A stretch of 64,000 nucleotides of DNA, taken from positions 176,502 through 240,501 of the forward strand of contig CAAFUL010000085.1 of the NCBI GenBank assembly GCA_900766185.1, given 5' to 3'. Source of the stretch: an uncultured Johnsonella sp. (lineage in GTDB: Bacteria > Bacillota > Clostridia > Lachnospirales > Lachnospiraceae). The notes below the pieces were generated by a model. The model searched no databases, was not told the DNA's origin, and saw only the letters and a list, made by a program, of their open reading frames with translations. The position numbers and the translations under genes are program-made. Positions 19,348-27,627 of the stretch are shown here, one piece after another (within the stretch, counting starts at the first letter, position 1; each line of letters begins with the position of its first letter).

Positions 19348-20358
19348 TTACCACCTTTGTTTTCTTAATCCGCTTTTAGTACTGTTATTTTCTGTATTTT
19401 TATTCTTTTTCTCATACACATCATAGGCTTCTACTATTTTTTGCACTAATGGATGTCTTACCACATCCTGACTTGTAAGATTGCAAACTGCTATATCATC
19501 GATTTTTGCAAGTACCCTGAGTGCAACATCAAGACCTGATACAAAATCATGTGGAAGGTCTTTTTGTGTTCTGTCTCCGGTAATTACAGCTTTAGAGCCG
19601 AAACCTATACGGGTAAGAAACATCTTCATCTGTGCCGGAGTTGTATTTTGTGCCTCATCAAGTATAATAAAGGCATTATCCAAGGTTCTTCCCCTCATAT
19701 AGGCAAGCGGAGCTACTTCTATAAGCCCCTTTTCATGATTGCTCATATAAGTTTCAGCCCCCATTATCTGATACAAGGCATCATATAGAGGTCTTAGGTA
19801 AGGATCTATCTTACTTTGAAGATCTCCCGGCAAAAATCCCAGTCTCTCCCCCGCCTCTATAGCCGGTCTTGTAAGTATTATCCTTCCCACCTCTCCGTCT
19901 TTAAAAGCCTGTATAGCCATAGCCATGGCAAGGTAAGTCTTACCTGTACCGGCAGGACCTACTCCGAAAGTTATCATTTTATTTCTTATCGAATCGACAT
20001 ATTCTTTTTGTCCAAGAGTCTTGGGTTTAACCGATTTGCCGTTTACGGTTCTTGCTATTATGTCCTTATCTATTTCAAGCATCTTATCTTGCGCTTCCGA
20101 ATAAGACAGAGCTATCGCATAGTCGACATTTTGCTCCGTAATCACATTGCCCCTTTTGGAAAGCTCAAGCAAGGTGGAAAATATGGACTTTGCCCTTAAA
20201 ACCTGAGTTTCAGGACCTATAATTTTTATACTTCCGTCTCTTGTTATAATACTTACATGAAGGGTTCTTTCTATTTTTTTCAGAAAGGAGTCCAACTCAC
20301 CGGAAATATTCTTTTCATCTTCTAAAGGTACATCTATAATATTTTCTATAATACTCAA
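19348..20358 (-). CDS. phoH: PhoH-family ATPase
   Basis: PhoH-like protein with an N-terminal KH-like region and a C-terminal P-loop ATPase (GVGPAGTGKTYLAMAMA, then FIILDEAQNTTPAQMKMFLTR). It is a likely RNA helicase or ATPase acting with YbeY in ribosome maturation. The frame can start at GTG 20370, but GGAGG sits five bases upstream of an in-frame TTG at 20358, which is the better start. It follows rpsU after a terminator. Confidence 0.92.
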   Translation of the reverse strand: MSIIENIIDVPLEDEKNISGELDSFLKKIERTLHVSIITRDGSIKIIGPETQVLRAKSIFSTLLELSKRGNVITEQNVDYAIALSYSEAQDKMLEIDKDIIARTVNGKSVKPKTLGQKEYVDSIRNKMITFGVGPAGTGKTYLAMAMAIQAFKDGEVGRIILTRPAIEAGERLGFLPGDLQSKIDPYLRPLYDALYQIMGAETYMSNHEKGLIEVAPLAYMRGRTLDNAFIILDEAQNTTPAQMKMFLTRIGFGSKAVITGDRTQKDLPHDFVSGLDVALRVLAKIDDIAVCNLTSQDVVRHPLVQKIVEAYDVYEKKNKNTENNSTKSGLRKQRW

Positions 20359-20417
20359 TACTACCTCCACCGAAATAAAGTATTCTATAGTTAAATTCTC
20401 AAAGATTTTTTATAACA

Positions 20418-20450
20418 TGAAAAATTCCCAACCTTATACAGGTCGGGAAT
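20418..20450 (-). terminator. Rho-independent terminator after rpsU
   Basis: On the minus strand an 11-bp stem (ATTCCCGACCT with AGGTTGGGAAT, one G-T pair) closes a five-base loop and is followed by TTTTTC. It lies 10 bases past the rpsU stop and just before phoH, so it probably limits read-through from rpsU into phoH. Confidence 0.85.
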
Positions 20451-20459
20451 AAATATGCA

Positions 20460-20636
20460 TTAGTTGAATTTACGCTTTCTAGCCGCTTCTGACTTCTTCT
20501 TGCGTCTTACGCTTGGCTTCTCGTAATGCTCTCTTTTACGGATCTCTTGCTGTATACCAGCCTTAGCACAATTTCTCTTAAACCTTCTTAATGCACTATC
20601 GAGACTCTCGTTTTCTTTCACAATCACGTTTGACAT
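20460..20636 (-). CDS. rpsU: 30S ribosomal protein S21
   Basis: A 58-aa, very basic protein starting MSNVIVKENESLDSALRRFK and ending KKKSEAARKRKFN, matching the S21 family over its whole length. S21 binds the small subunit near the anti-Shine-Dalgarno region. The ATG at 20636 has GGAGG upstream at a slightly long spacing (12 bases). A sigma-A-like promoter and a terminator flank the gene. Confidence 0.95.
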   Translation of the reverse strand: MSNVIVKENESLDSALRRFKRNCAKAGIQQEIRKREHYEKPSVRRKKKSEAARKRKFN

Positions 20637-20681
20637 CTAAAAAGCTAACCTCCCTCCGGTTGTGAAATTAAAACCCTATTA

Positions 20682-20709
20682 ATTATAACACAAATACAGA
20701 ATTCGTCAA
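20682..20709 (-). promoter_or_regulatory. rpsU promoter
   Basis: Minus-strand TTGACG (20704-20709), 16-base spacer and TATAAT (20682-20687), placing transcription start about 40 bases before the rpsU ATG. Confidence 0.65.
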
Positions 20710-21340
20710 CCGCTCTAAATAAATAAATTTAATAAAAAGTCAATATCCGTAATTATTTATATAGGGCAATGCAATAATCATCATGTATACAAAAATATAA
20801 ATTTATATCAGCTTTTAGTATGGTTCTTATTCAGGCTTTAACTAAACTATCTTAATAAGCATGGACTATGTATTCTTTGCTTATATTAAATTATTGCCTG
20901 CCATGACATCATGTAAAAAGAAAAAGTAGGCTTAGCTTAATTTAAGTCAAGTCTACTTTCCATAAAATTTAATACCGTTTTTAAGTTGTATTTATCATTA
21001 TAAAAACTTAATAACTTTGATAAAGTACCAAGCTGCTTTGCTTATAAAAGGTTTAATCATTTAACTGATAATCTGTCAAAATAAAAATCAATCTATCTGA
21101 ACAGATTATTTCTTGGGGGGATAGTTATTAATAGTTAAACCGTTATACTTGCTGCAACTAATCACAAGGCAGCGTGTAAATATCATAAGCTGATTTTAAG
21201 TTCAGCTTGTGATATTTACACATACCTTAGCAGTGCATACTCTGATTAGAAAATAAAAGACAACGTAGCAGACTAATATAATTAGCAGTTACAATCAGAC
21301 TACATACTATAAGTACCCTTATTTGATTATCAAAGTTTTA
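20710..21340. other. 630-bp intergenic region with palindromes, no gene seen
   Basis: AT-rich spacer between rpsU and the lipoprotein gene. No plausible reading frame with a ribosome binding site was found. It holds several inverted repeats: an imperfect one at about 20926-20964 and the long 20-bp stem at 21174-21221. It may be decayed mobile DNA. Confidence 0.5.
21174..21221. repeat. 20-bp-stem inverted repeat
   Basis: Arms 21174-21193 and 21202-21221 are complementary over 20 positions with one G-T type mismatch, separated by an eight-base loop. Neither strand has a T-run after the stem, so it does not look like an ordinary terminator. CTAATCA and TGATTAG lie further out on the two sides. 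Confidence 0.7.
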
Positions 21341-21353
21341 CAGGCTTAAAAGC

Positions 21354-21932
21354 CTACTTGATGGTTAGACTGCTAAAAACAGCCTGCACATCAGGGTCGT
21401 CCAAAGATATAGTGGTGTCGTTTACTTTTGTCCAAACAGAAGTTGCCATATAGCCTTCTCCTATCGTTGTATGTAAAGCAAAAAGTTCCCTTCCTGAACT
21501 GTCTTTTGCTTTAACCCCTTCCCAAGTATACGCACCAAGCTGAACCGGCGGTACATCTTCATAAGAGTCAAATACGGAAGTCATTAAATTATACTCACCT
21601 TTCTCCCTATACTCAAAATCGATTGATGGAACACCTGCATAAGCTTCACTGATATCTTTAGCTTTGAACATCTTTACCTGAGTTTTATCAAAAAAATCTT
21701 GAGCTACCCAGCCTTCAGGAACAAGCACTGTAAACTGAGCCAAGTCATAGGTTTCTCCTTTAACATCCGCACCGGCTTTGGTATCATCCGCTTCAGCCAC
21801 GCCTTCTTGTGCATTGTCGGCAGCCTTGGTTTCACTGCCGGAATTATCACCGCCACTTCCACAAGCTGTAACTGACATTGCAAACATTGATGCCACAAGA
21901 ATTGCTACAACAGCCTTTATTGACCTTTTCAT
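21354..21932 (-). CDS. Predicted lipoprotein, function unknown
   Basis: A 192-aa secreted protein. The N-terminus is a lipoprotein signal: basic MKRSIK, a hydrophobic core, then SVTACGSGG with the lipidated Cys at about 24. A Ser/Gly/Asp/Ala-rich linker (about 25-60) precedes a compact domain beginning near YDLAQFTVLVPEGW. No family was recognised with confidence. It is monocistronic. Upstream sit two identical 13-base palindromes near a candidate promoter, suggesting repression by a dimeric regulator. Confidence 0.8.
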   Translation of the reverse strand: MKRSIKAVVAILVASMFAMSVTACGSGGDNSGSETKAADNAQEGVAEADDTKAGADVKGETYDLAQFTVLVPEGWVAQDFFDKTQVKMFKAKDISEAYAGVPSIDFEYREKGEYNLMTSVFDSYEDVPPVQLGAYTWEGVKAKDSSGRELFALHTTIGEGYMATSVWTKVNDTTISLDDPDVQAVFSSLTIK

Positions 21933-22040
21933 AAAAACCCTCCTTTTAATTTTGAACTACATCTTACAATCTTACAACCTGATAATAAAACTTAAAAGCT
22001 TTTAATTTTACAAGTCTGATTTATCATATCCAAAATCAAA

Positions 22041-22097
22041 AGTATAGTATTCAATGAATAATGTTTATGAAAAAAGTTCAATGGTATTCAATGAATA
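22041..22097 (-). promoter_or_regulatory. Candidate repressed promoter of the lipoprotein gene
   Basis: TATTCAATGAATA, a perfect 6+1+6 palindrome, occurs at 22048-22060 and again at 22085-22097, centre to centre 37 bases. The first copy abuts a TATACT -10-like hexamer (minus strand, 22041-22046), a typical operator position. The rest of the 423-base gap from 21933 to 22355 shows no gene. Confidence 0.45.
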
Positions 22098-22355
22098 AGG
22101 ACAGATTGTATAAAAAAGAAAGAGTTAAATGTACAAAATGCACATAACCTCTTAGCAAAATTTATTACACAAAATAATTGTTTGCTGTAGTTTGTGCGTT
22201 TAGATTTTATACCCATACATTTCATCTATTGATTAAAGCATCTTAAATACCTGAAATAAATTATTATATTGCTTTATTTAGCTTGCGGGCTTTAGATGAA
22301 AATATAAATTTTCAGACATCAATACAGCCAAAGCCTTATCTGATTTTCAGACCTT

Positions 22356-22712
22356 TTAACACGGTTTTTCAAGATATTTCTTAACCTCAGAACCTACATA
22401 AATCTTGCCATCCACCGATAATATCGGTCTTTTTACCAGTTTGCCGTCGCTTGCAAGCAGTTCTAACTGTTTTTCTTCATCCATGCCCTCCAGCTTTTTG
22501 GAAAGTTCCATTTCTCTATACAGTACGCCGCTTGTATTGAAAAATTTTTTTAAGGGAAGTCCTGATTTTTTATGCAGTTCCTTAAGTTTGCCGATACTTA
22601 ATTTATCCTCTGTAATATCTCTGAAAGTATAATCAAGCCCTTTGTCTTTAATGATTTTTTCTACATTTTTACAGGTGGAGCATTTTTTATAGCCCAGTAA
22701 TTCATATTTCAT
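22356..22712 (-). CDS. ArsC/Spx-family thioredoxin-fold protein
   Basis: A 118-aa member of the ArsC/Spx/MgsR family. It has Cys11 and Cys14 in KKCSTCKN, an RDITEDKLS segment and a C-terminal KRPILSVDGKIYVG segment containing the cis-proline. Family members are either arsenate reductases or RNA polymerase-binding regulators. The CxxC start and absence of an ars operon leave the two open; the RPIL motif fits both. It is a single gene behind alaS. Confidence 0.85.
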   Translation of the reverse strand: MKYELLGYKKCSTCKNVEKIIKDKGLDYTFRDITEDKLSIGKLKELHKKSGLPLKKFFNTSGVLYREMELSKKLEGMDEEKQLELLASDGKLVKRPILSVDGKIYVGSEVKKYLEKPC

Positions 22713-22786
22713 ATTATTTTTTATCCTTTTTATTTATCAGTAATTTTTTGTGTAAAGTATTCGCCTTAAATCATTAATTTAAAAGC

Positions 22787-22832
22787 AAAACCCAATTATC
22801 ATATCTTAAATACAATATGATAATTGAGTTTT
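22787..22832 (-). terminator. Terminator-like hairpin downstream of alaS
   Basis: An 18-bp stem (arms 22787-22804 and 22815-22832, one mismatch) with a 10-base loop, flanked by A-rich and T-rich runs on both sides. It could terminate transcripts from alaS; it also lies just upstream of the ArsC-like gene. Confidence 0.55.
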
Positions 22833-22998
22833 AAAGGTCAGTATATTTCTCCCAAAATAACCCTATCAAAAGTGAAATACTTTTTGAATATGCATAGCAA
22901 AAAACTCAAGCACATCATGCCATAGATTCTGATGTGTAAAACCAAGAACAGACAGTCCTTTGCTGCAGTTATTCAAGAAACTGTTGCTCTATCTTTTA

Positions 22999-25644
22999 TT
23001 AAGCAAGCTGTGCAGCTATTACCTTTTTAGCCTCTTCAAGTGCCTTATCAGTATCTTCTGCCCTTTTACCTCCTGCCTGCGCCATATTGGGACGACCACC
23101 ACCACCGCCACCTACTATGGTAGCAATAGACTTGATAATATTACCGGCATGTATACCCTTAGACACAGCATCGTCACCTGCCATAGCAAGCAAGCTTACA
23201 TTAGAGCCCGATACGGAAGCCAAAACAATCACTCCGTTAGCAACCTTTTGCTTTAAGTTATCTCCAAGATTCCTAAGCTCATTCATTTCTACATCATTGA
23301 CCTTAAGTACTATAGCCTTAATGCCTCCCACTTCATATATCTGTGAGTCGATATCACTTATAGAATCCTTAGCCAACTTAGCCTTTAGTTTTTCCTGCTC
23401 CGACTTTAAGTCCTTCACTTCTTCAATCAAATGTTTAATTTTCTCATGCAGCTTATCAGGTGTGGTCTTAAGCTCGGCAGCAGCCTTATAGACTTCATCT
23501 TCAAGTTTTTCATAAAAATGCAGTACATTTTCACCGGTAAGAGCCTCTATTCTTCTTACTCCGGCAGCTATACCGGTTTCAGATATGATCTTAAAGGTCT
23601 TAATCTCCGCTGTGTTCTTTACATGAGTTCCTCCGCACAGCTCCTTGGATTCGTCTCCCATGCTTACAACTCTTACATCATCCTTATACTTTTCTCCAAA
23701 AAGTGCCATAGCACCGCTTTTTCTTGCCGCTTCAAGATTCATAAGATCGGTATTTACATTAAGAGCCTTTCTTATATTTTGATTGACCGTATCTTCTATC
23801 TTTTTAAGCTCTTCTTTTGTAAGTGCTGCAAAATGTGTAAAGTCAAATCTTAATCTGTTATTACTTACCAAGCTTCCAGCCTGCTCAACATGCTTTCCAA
23901 GTACAGCTCTGAGTGCCGCATGAAGTAAATGTGTTGCAGAGTGATTCTTACAAGTATCACTTCTGTAGCTCTCATCCACCTTCATATCCACTTCATCGTT
24001 AACACTTATGTAACCGGACTCTACATAACCTACATGAGCCTGCTTATCTCCTTGTAATTTTATAGTGTCTTCTACCACAAAAGTTCCTGTAGCCGAACTG
24101 ATAGTACCTATATCTCCGCACTGTCCTCCCATAGCTGCATAGAAAGGACTTTGCCCTGTTATAATACTTCCGCCCATGTCCTCTGTAAGGCTTTCTACCA
24201 AGTCACTCTGCGTAGTAAGTACAAGTACTTTGGACTTAGCCTCAAGTTCTGTATATCCTAGGAATTTAGTAACTATATCTGTAGGTACTGACTGATAAAC
24301 CGTTACATCCGCTCCCATATAGTTAGTGGTCTTTCTGGCTTCTTTTGCCTTTCTTTTTTGCTCAGCCATAGCCTTGGCAAAGCCTTCCTCATCTACACTT
24401 AAGCCCTTTTCTTCTAAGATTTCTTTAGTAAGGTCAAGCGGAAAACCATAGGTATCATATAACTTAAATGCATCCTCACCTGACATAAGCTTGGTACCTG
24501 ACTTGCTCATATCGGCTTCTATTTCTGCAAGTATTTGCAATCCCTGATTTATAGTCTTATAGAACTTATCTTCTTCCTCTGTAAGCACCTTTAATATCAT
24601 AGCTTTCTTTTCTTCAAGTTCAGGATATCCTTCCTTCATTGAAGCTATTACAAAGCCTGAAAGCTCTGCAAGGAATTTACTTTCTATTCCAAGCAACCTT
24701 CCATGTCTTGCAGCCCTTCTTAAAAGTTTTCTGAGAACATAGCCCCTGCCCTCGTTACTTGGCATAATTCCGTCTGATATCATAAAAGTACAGGAGCGTA
24801 TATGGTCGGTAATAAGTCTTAAAGAAATATCCTTTTGTTCATCTTCTTTGTACTTGGTACCGGCTATTTTTGCAACCTTATCAAGTAAAGACTTTATAGT
24901 ATCGATCTCAAATATTGAATATACATCTTGAACGACCACTGCAAGTCTTTCAAGTCCCATACCCGTATCTATATTCTTTTGCTCCAGTTCACTATAGTTA
25001 CCCTTACCGTCATTATTAAACTGTGTAAATACATTATTCCATACTTCCATGTATCTATCGCAATCACAGCCCACTTCACAGCCGTCTTTATGGCAACCGT
25101 ACTTTTCGCCTCTATCATAATAAACTTCTGAACAGGGACCGCAAGGACCTGCACCATGCTCCCAAAAGTTATCTCCCTTGCCGAATTTATAAATTCTTTT
25201 TTCGTCTATGCCTATTTCATCTCGCCAGATAGCAAAGGCTTCAGCATCATCTACATATACGGAAGGGTAGAGTCTGTCAGGCGAAAGCCCGATAACTTCA
25301 GTTAAGAACTCCCAAGTCCAGTGTATGGCTTCCTTCTTAAAATAGTCACCAAAAGAAAAGTTTCCGAGCATCTCAAAGAAAGTACCGTGCCTTGCGGTCT
25401 TTCCTACATTCTCTATATCTCCTGTCCTTATACACTTTTGACAGGTGGCAACTCTTTTCCTTGGTGGAATCTCCTGTCCTGTAAAGTAGGGTTTCATAGG
25501 TGCCATACCTGAGTTAATAAGCAATAAGCTGTTATCATTGTGAGGAACCAAAGAAAAACTTTTCAGTATAAGATGATCCTTACTTGCAAAAAAGTCCAAG
25601 AATTTTTTTCTTATTTCATTTACACCATAATTATTATGCGACAT
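22999..25644 (-). CDS. alaS: Alanine--tRNA ligase
   Basis: Class II aminoacyl-tRNA synthetase of 881 aa, charging tRNA-Ala. The N-terminal catalytic core has RKKFLDFF, GMAPMKPYF and the motif 2 region. The editing domain carries HSATHLLHAAL and LCGGTHV zinc motifs that clear mischarged Ser/Gly. A DHHA1 domain with a GGGGGGRPNMAQAGG segment ends the protein. A TTG at 25662 is in frame, but AAGGA lies correctly before the ATG at 25644. A structured RNA lies immediately upstream. Confidence 0.97.
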   Translation of the reverse strand: MSHNNYGVNEIRKKFLDFFASKDHLILKSFSLVPHNDNSLLLINSGMAPMKPYFTGQEIPPRKRVATCQKCIRTGDIENVGKTARHGTFFEMLGNFSFGDYFKKEAIHWTWEFLTEVIGLSPDRLYPSVYVDDAEAFAIWRDEIGIDEKRIYKFGKGDNFWEHGAGPCGPCSEVYYDRGEKYGCHKDGCEVGCDCDRYMEVWNNVFTQFNNDGKGNYSELEQKNIDTGMGLERLAVVVQDVYSIFEIDTIKSLLDKVAKIAGTKYKEDEQKDISLRLITDHIRSCTFMISDGIMPSNEGRGYVLRKLLRRAARHGRLLGIESKFLAELSGFVIASMKEGYPELEEKKAMILKVLTEEEDKFYKTINQGLQILAEIEADMSKSGTKLMSGEDAFKLYDTYGFPLDLTKEILEEKGLSVDEEGFAKAMAEQKRKAKEARKTTNYMGADVTVYQSVPTDIVTKFLGYTELEAKSKVLVLTTQSDLVESLTEDMGGSIITGQSPFYAAMGGQCGDIGTISSATGTFVVEDTIKLQGDKQAHVGYVESGYISVNDEVDMKVDESYRSDTCKNHSATHLLHAALRAVLGKHVEQAGSLVSNNRLRFDFTHFAALTKEELKKIEDTVNQNIRKALNVNTDLMNLEAARKSGAMALFGEKYKDDVRVVSMGDESKELCGGTHVKNTAEIKTFKIISETGIAAGVRRIEALTGENVLHFYEKLEDEVYKAAAELKTTPDKLHEKIKHLIEEVKDLKSEQEKLKAKLAKDSISDIDSQIYEVGGIKAIVLKVNDVEMNELRNLGDNLKQKVANGVIVLASVSGSNVSLLAMAGDDAVSKGIHAGNIIKSIATIVGGGGGGRPNMAQAGGKRAEDTDKALEEAKKVIAAQLA

Positions 25645-25673
25645 ATTGTAAATTCCTTTCAATTTATATCAAT

Positions 25674-25810
25674 TACTTATATAATACCAAAGCTGTGTTC
25701 ATACCTGGTGCATCATTTCTTAAATAAGTATGTGAATGCTAATCTAAAAACAGATGCTCTCTTATACAAATATAAGCGACTCAAATTGCAGGTGGGGCTT
25801 ATTAAGTATA
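25674..25810 (-). ncRNA. Structured RNA upstream of alaS, 6S-like or alaS leader (candidate)
   Basis: On the minus strand TACTTAATAAGC at the 5' end can pair with GCTT...TATT...TAAGTA at the 3' end. Inside this, ACCTG pairs CAGGT, GCATC pairs GATGC, and CTTATA-TTTG-TATAAG forms a perfect small hairpin. The overall shape is a long rod with internal loops, and the TTGAGTCG...GAGAGCATC stretch resembles the 6S RNA central-bubble strand. It ends 30 bases before the alaS start, so a cis-acting leader is equally possible. No T-box signature (TGGNACCGCG) is present. Confidence 0.42.
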
Positions 25811-25881
25811 TAGTAATAACTTATATAATAACATATAACTTTATTTTAAATCACTAGTTTTAATTTTATATTTTAAATAAA

Positions 25882-25917
25882 TAACAGCAGAAACTTAAAC
25901 CGTTAAGTTTCTGCTGA
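25882..25917 (-). terminator. Terminator after the 41-aa membrane protein gene
   Basis: A 14-bp perfect stem (CAGCAGAAACTTAA with TTAAGTTTCTGCTG) and a four-base loop, followed on the minus strand by TTATTTATTT. It begins 13 bases after the small gene's stop codon. Confidence 0.75.
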
Positions 25918-25929
25918 ATGAGTAAAGTT

Positions 25930-26055
25930 CTATTTTTTCTTAGCATCCTTATAATCTCTATACCTTTTTCCGGCAAATATTCCGAGGATAATTATTATCA
26001 AATAAAATATTGCCATTAAAGATGATTGTAGGAATGCACCTAAAATTTGAAGCAT
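25930..26055 (-). CDS. Small single-span membrane protein (41 aa)
   Basis: An ATG at 26053-26055 has GAGGAGG eight bases upstream and opens a 41-codon frame ending TAG at 25930. The product starts MLQILGAFLQSSLMAIFYL, has one hydrophobic helix (about 13-30), then a basic tail GKRYRDYKDAKKK. That layout fits a small membrane protein with its C-terminus in the cytoplasm. A terminator follows at once, so it has its own transcript. No family was recognised. Confidence 0.72.
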   Translation of the reverse strand: MLQILGAFLQSSLMAIFYLIIIILGIFAGKRYRDYKDAKKK

Positions 26056-26164
26056 ACACCAAACCTCCTCATTATATATTTATATGGCATAACATAATTC
26101 TATAACAGTATAGACCTGTATTAAACAGTGCGTTACAATAAGATAAATGTAAAACTGCTATATC

Positions 26165-26348
26165 GTTACAATTCAGGCAGTTCATTCATCTTCGTCAAAA
26201 AAACTAAAAATATTTGATTTTTATCTATAAATTCGGCGAAAATGAACTCCGGCGGCAGCCTGATGGATATATATGTATAATATACACCTGAAAGCAAGCT
26301 TTCATTTGGTATATTATACATATATATCTAAACTGCTCAAACTGTAAC
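26165..26348 (+). mobile_element. 184-bp MITE, copy 1
   Basis: Non-coding element with imperfect terminal inverted repeats (GTTACAATTCAGGCAG and CTGCTCAAACTGTAAC). The flanks GCTATATC and TCTATATC match in 7 of 8 positions, consistent with an 8-bp target duplication. It contains a palindrome of about 62 bases centred on GAAAGCAAGCTTTC. The copy at 37471-37654 has the same length and is inverted relative to this one. It lies between rnhA and the 41-aa gene. Confidence 0.85.
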
Positions 26349-26383
26349 TCTATATCCTACATTATAATATCCATAGGCTAAAA

Positions 26384-26866
26384 TTACAACTCTAAACCTT
26401 CATCCTTTTCTAAATTTTCTGAAAGTGCGGCAGAGGTTGCAAGTTTATCACAAAGTTCATTTTCAGGATGCCCTGCATGACCCTTTATCCAAATGTACTC
26501 AGTTTGGTGTTTTTCCATAGCCTTAAGAAGTCTTTTCCAAAGATCTACATTCTTTACCGGACCTGCCTTTGGTCTTACCCAGTTGTTTTTTATCCAAGAT
26601 GCTACCCACGATTTATTAAAAGCATCCGTAAGGTATTTCGAATCCGAATATACTTTGACCTTACACGGTTTGGTAAGTGCCTCGAAACCGATTATACATG
26701 CCATCAGTTCCATACGATTATTGGTTGTTCTTATATAACCTTTTGAAAACTGTCTTTCATGCACCACACCTTTGGCATCCGTAAACTTTATTATAGTTCC
26801 GTACCCTCCGGGTCCGTCAGGATTTCCCCTTGCTGCACCGTCTGTATACATATCAACTTCATGCAT
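26384..26866 (-). CDS. rnhA: Ribonuclease HI
   Basis: Degrades the RNA strand of RNA-DNA hybrids. The DEDD catalytic residues are visible: Asp9 in YTDGAARGNPDGPGG, Glu53 in NNRMELMA, Asp75 in VYSDSKYL, and a late Asp in the ENELCDKLA segment. The 160-aa length is normal for a stand-alone type 1 enzyme. A type 2 enzyme (rnhB) is encoded elsewhere in the window. Confidence 0.95.
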   Translation of the reverse strand: MHEVDMYTDGAARGNPDGPGGYGTIIKFTDAKGVVHERQFSKGYIRTTNNRMELMACIIGFEALTKPCKVKVYSDSKYLTDAFNKSWVASWIKNNWVRPKAGPVKNVDLWKRLLKAMEKHQTEYIWIKGHAGHPENELCDKLATSAALSENLEKDEGLEL

Positions 26867-26910
26867 ATTTACAAAACCTCATTATGAAAATAAAAGCTGC
26901 TGTACCTACA

Positions 26911-27615
26911 CTATTCACTCAAATAAGCTTTTTTAACCAAATCGTTATCCATAAGCTCACTTGCCTTGCCGCTAAGTGTTATATTGCCGGTTTCCAAAAC
27001 ATAGGCTCTGTCGGCTATTGAAAGTGCTTTCTTAGCATTTTGCTCTATTAAAAGCACAGTAGTTCCCGAGTTGTGTATATCCTCAATAAGCTTAAAAATC
27101 TCATTAACATAAAGCGGAGACAGTCCCATAGACGGCTCATCCATAACTATAAGCCTTGGCTTACTCATTAAAGCCCTGCCCATGGCAAGCATTTGCTGCT
27201 CACCGCCTGACAAAGTTCCGGCAAGCTGAGATTTTCTTTCTTCAAGTCTGGGAAATCTTTCATATATGCGCTTTATCTCCTGCTCAATCTCCTTTGTATC
27301 CTTCCTTGTATATGCACCCAACTTAAGATTTTCAAGCACTGTAAGCTGAGAAAATACCCTTCTTCCTTCAGGCACATGAGCCATCCCCATAGCCACTATC
27401 TTATGCGAAGGCTTTTTAGTTATATCTATATCTTCAAAGCTTACACTTCCCGACTTTGCCTGTATAATACCTGTTATAGTATGTAGTATTGAAGTCTTTC
27501 CGGCTCCGTTGGCACCGATAAGAGCTACTATCTCGCCCTTGTTAACCTCAAAAGATACGCCCTTAACAGCCTGTATCATGCCGTAATTCACACATAAATC
27601 CTGTACATTTAACAT
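26911..27615 (-). CDS. livF: Branched-chain amino acid ABC transporter ATPase LivF
   Basis: One of two ATPases of the HAAT-type importer. It has Walker A GANGAGKTS, the LSGGEQQMLAMGRAL signature, Walker B RLIVMDEPS and switch LLIEQN. The 234-aa length and AHVPEGRRVF segment are typical of LivF. It is the last gene of the five-gene liv operon, 12 bases after livG. Confidence 0.95.
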   Translation of the reverse strand: MLNVQDLCVNYGMIQAVKGVSFEVNKGEIVALIGANGAGKTSILHTITGIIQAKSGSVSFEDIDITKKPSHKIVAMGMAHVPEGRRVFSQLTVLENLKLGAYTRKDTKEIEQEIKRIYERFPRLEERKSQLAGTLSGGEQQMLAMGRALMSKPRLIVMDEPSMGLSPLYVNEIFKLIEDIHNSGTTVLLIEQNAKKALSIADRAYVLETGNITLSGKASELMDNDLVKKAYLSE

Positions 27616-27627
27616 ATAATCAATCTC

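Noticed and set aside
25645..25830. T-box riboswitch upstream of alaS
   Set aside because: No TGGNACCGCG antiterminator motif, and no paired terminator/antiterminator before the start codon.
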